In this document: positions 5,577 through 5,905 of the stretch, in pieces
How the letters are laid out: each line of letters opens with the position of its first letter
How positions within the stretch are numbered: the first letter of the stretch is position 1
NCBI GenBank assembly: GCA_002345145.1
Contig: DDVC01000178.1
Span: forward strand, 1-5,905
DNA from: Bacteroidetes bacterium UBA2322
GTDB taxonomy: Bacteria > Bacteroidota > Bacteroidia > Chitinophagales > UBA2359
DNA: 5,905 bases
Reading direction: 5' to 3'
Made by a program: the position numbers and the translations under genes
Notes under the pieces: model-generated
What the model saw: the letters and a program-made list of their open reading frames with translations, nothing else
The model's database searches: none
What the model was told of the DNA's origin: nothing

Positions 5577-5712
5577 GAACCGCCAACTTGGTTGGTGAGG
5601 CAGTTTTAAACCCCCACAATTAGATTGGAAAAATTCCGGTTGTGGGGAAATTTTAGTGGGTAGGTGGTACAGGGTGTTTGGTTGTTTTGTATGTTTGTGG
5701 GGTGGGAGTGTG
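5577..5712 (+). repeat. dispersed repeat, copy 3
   Basis: It begins GAACCGCCAACTTGGTTGG, like copy 1, and ends GGGGTGGGAGTGTG. The last 43 bases match copy 1 at 39 positions. Compared with copy 1 it carries roughly 35 extra bases near its front, which hold one arm of an inverted repeat (5612-5647). It also contains TATGTTTG (5690-5697). It lies only about 30 bases after copy 2 in the same orientation, giving a tandem-like pair downstream of the AbiJ-like gene against one copy upstream. Confidence 0.78.
5612..5647. repeat. inverted repeat inside dispersed repeat copy 3
   Basis: CCCCACAA at 5612-5619 and TTGTGGGG at 5640-5647 are perfect reverse complements around 20 bases. Inside, GGAA and TTCC around AAA (5628-5638) can form a second small hairpin. 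The right arm is part of the conserved repeat (GGTTGTGGGG), while the left arm belongs to the extra bases found only in this copy. Confidence 0.7.
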
Positions 5713-5752
5713 TAAAAGCAACTAAATTGGTTGGATATGCGAACAAAAGAGG

Positions 5753-5793
5753 GTGGGTAGAACTTAGATGTATAAAATTTTATGCCTACCCGC
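5753..5793. repeat. nested inverted repeat just upstream of the right-edge promoter
   Basis: GGGTAG at 5755-5760 pairs with CTACCC at 5786-5791, extendable by a wobble and one more G-C pair. Inside lies the perfect 12-bp palindrome ATAAAATTTTAT at 5772-5783. It ends directly against the -33 element of the promoter at 5794, so it may be a regulator site or the end of an upstream transcript. Confidence 0.5.
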
Positions 5794-5824
5794 TTGCAAA
5801 TGTTAGAGAAATCTGCTACCTTTG
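5794..5824 (+). promoter_or_regulatory. Bacteroidota-type promoter, TTG-N20-TACCTTTG
   Basis: TTG at 5794-5796 is followed after 20 bases by TACCTTTG at 5817-5824. This fits the known sigma-ABfr-type consensus (TTG or TTTG at -33, TAnnTTTG at -7, spacer near 19-21). Transcription would start near 5830 and run off the right edge. It is the best promoter match I found in the window. Confidence 0.65.
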
Positions 5825-5830
5825 GCACGT

Positions 5831-5850
5831 CGTAAATACGCGTATTTACG
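5831..5850. promoter_or_regulatory. perfect 20-bp palindrome at the predicted transcription start
   Basis: CGTAAATACGCGTATTTACG is identical to its own reverse complement and has no spacer. It begins seven bases after the -7 box, so it overlaps the expected start site. That placement suits an operator for a dimeric repressor, or a hairpin at the very 5' end of the mRNA. The regulator cannot be named. Confidence 0.6.
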
Positions 5851-5905
5851 TACATGCGGCGGAGCAGGAAATCTTCATATAACTGCCGAATTACCGGAAA
5901 TGCCG

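Noticed and set aside
5493..5855. Minus-strand 120-codon open frame
   Set aside because: It is made almost entirely of two dispersed-repeat copies and the CAGAAAA run; the similar frame at 4028-4264 comes from repeat copy 1. Composition is not protein-like.
5854..5905. ATG at 5854 as the start of a gene running off the right edge
   Set aside because: Seventeen codons stay open (MRRSRKSSYNCRITGNA), and it follows a good promoter. Another frame is also open and looks at least as protein-like but has no ATG, so the true frame cannot be decided from this window.

Overview
The window looks like a chromosomal segment of a member of the Bacteroidota. The grounds are a penicillin-acylase family protein of the type common in that phylum, a promoter of the TTG-N20-TAnnTTTG form at the right edge, and an AAACCTTATAGGTTT-type intergenic palindrome. 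No rRNA, tRNA, CRISPR array or transposase gene was seen.

Left part (1-3120): a two-gene minus-strand operon. The first gene (550-3078) encodes an 842-residue, membrane-anchored Ntn-hydrolase of the penicillin acylase family (S45). Its predicted autoprocessing site and nucleophile serine lie in a GSNNW motif. Eight bases later comes a 119-residue hydrophobic protein (182-541) of unknown function. The operon ends at a strong intrinsic terminator, a 15-bp perfect stem at 108-140. This part is close to 50-60% G+C in the lines I counted.

Middle (3121-4198): non-coding or decayed sequence dominated by an array of about 17 units of 21 bp (3466-3821). The array leaves four reading frames open and so generates long but unconvincing ORFs. 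It is followed by the first copy of a roughly 120-bp dispersed repeat.

Right part (4199-5905): an accessory region of much lower G+C, about 28-38% in the lines counted. It holds one convincing gene, an AbiJ-like abortive-infection protein with an AbiJ N-terminal domain and a C-terminal HEPN-type domain carrying an R-X6-H motif (4199-5122). A 68-nt two-segment hairpin follows its stop codon. Two further direct copies of the dispersed repeat (5484-5546, 5577-5712) lie downstream, so the defence gene is bracketed by direct repeats. The window closes with a good Bacteroidota promoter (5794-5824) and a perfect 20-bp palindrome at the expected transcription start, presumably serving a gene beyond the right edge.

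The operon and the defence gene show no functional link. The best candidate for something new is the single-gene anti-phage cassette with its flanking repeats and 3' hairpin. All family assignments come from reading motifs by eye, with no database search.
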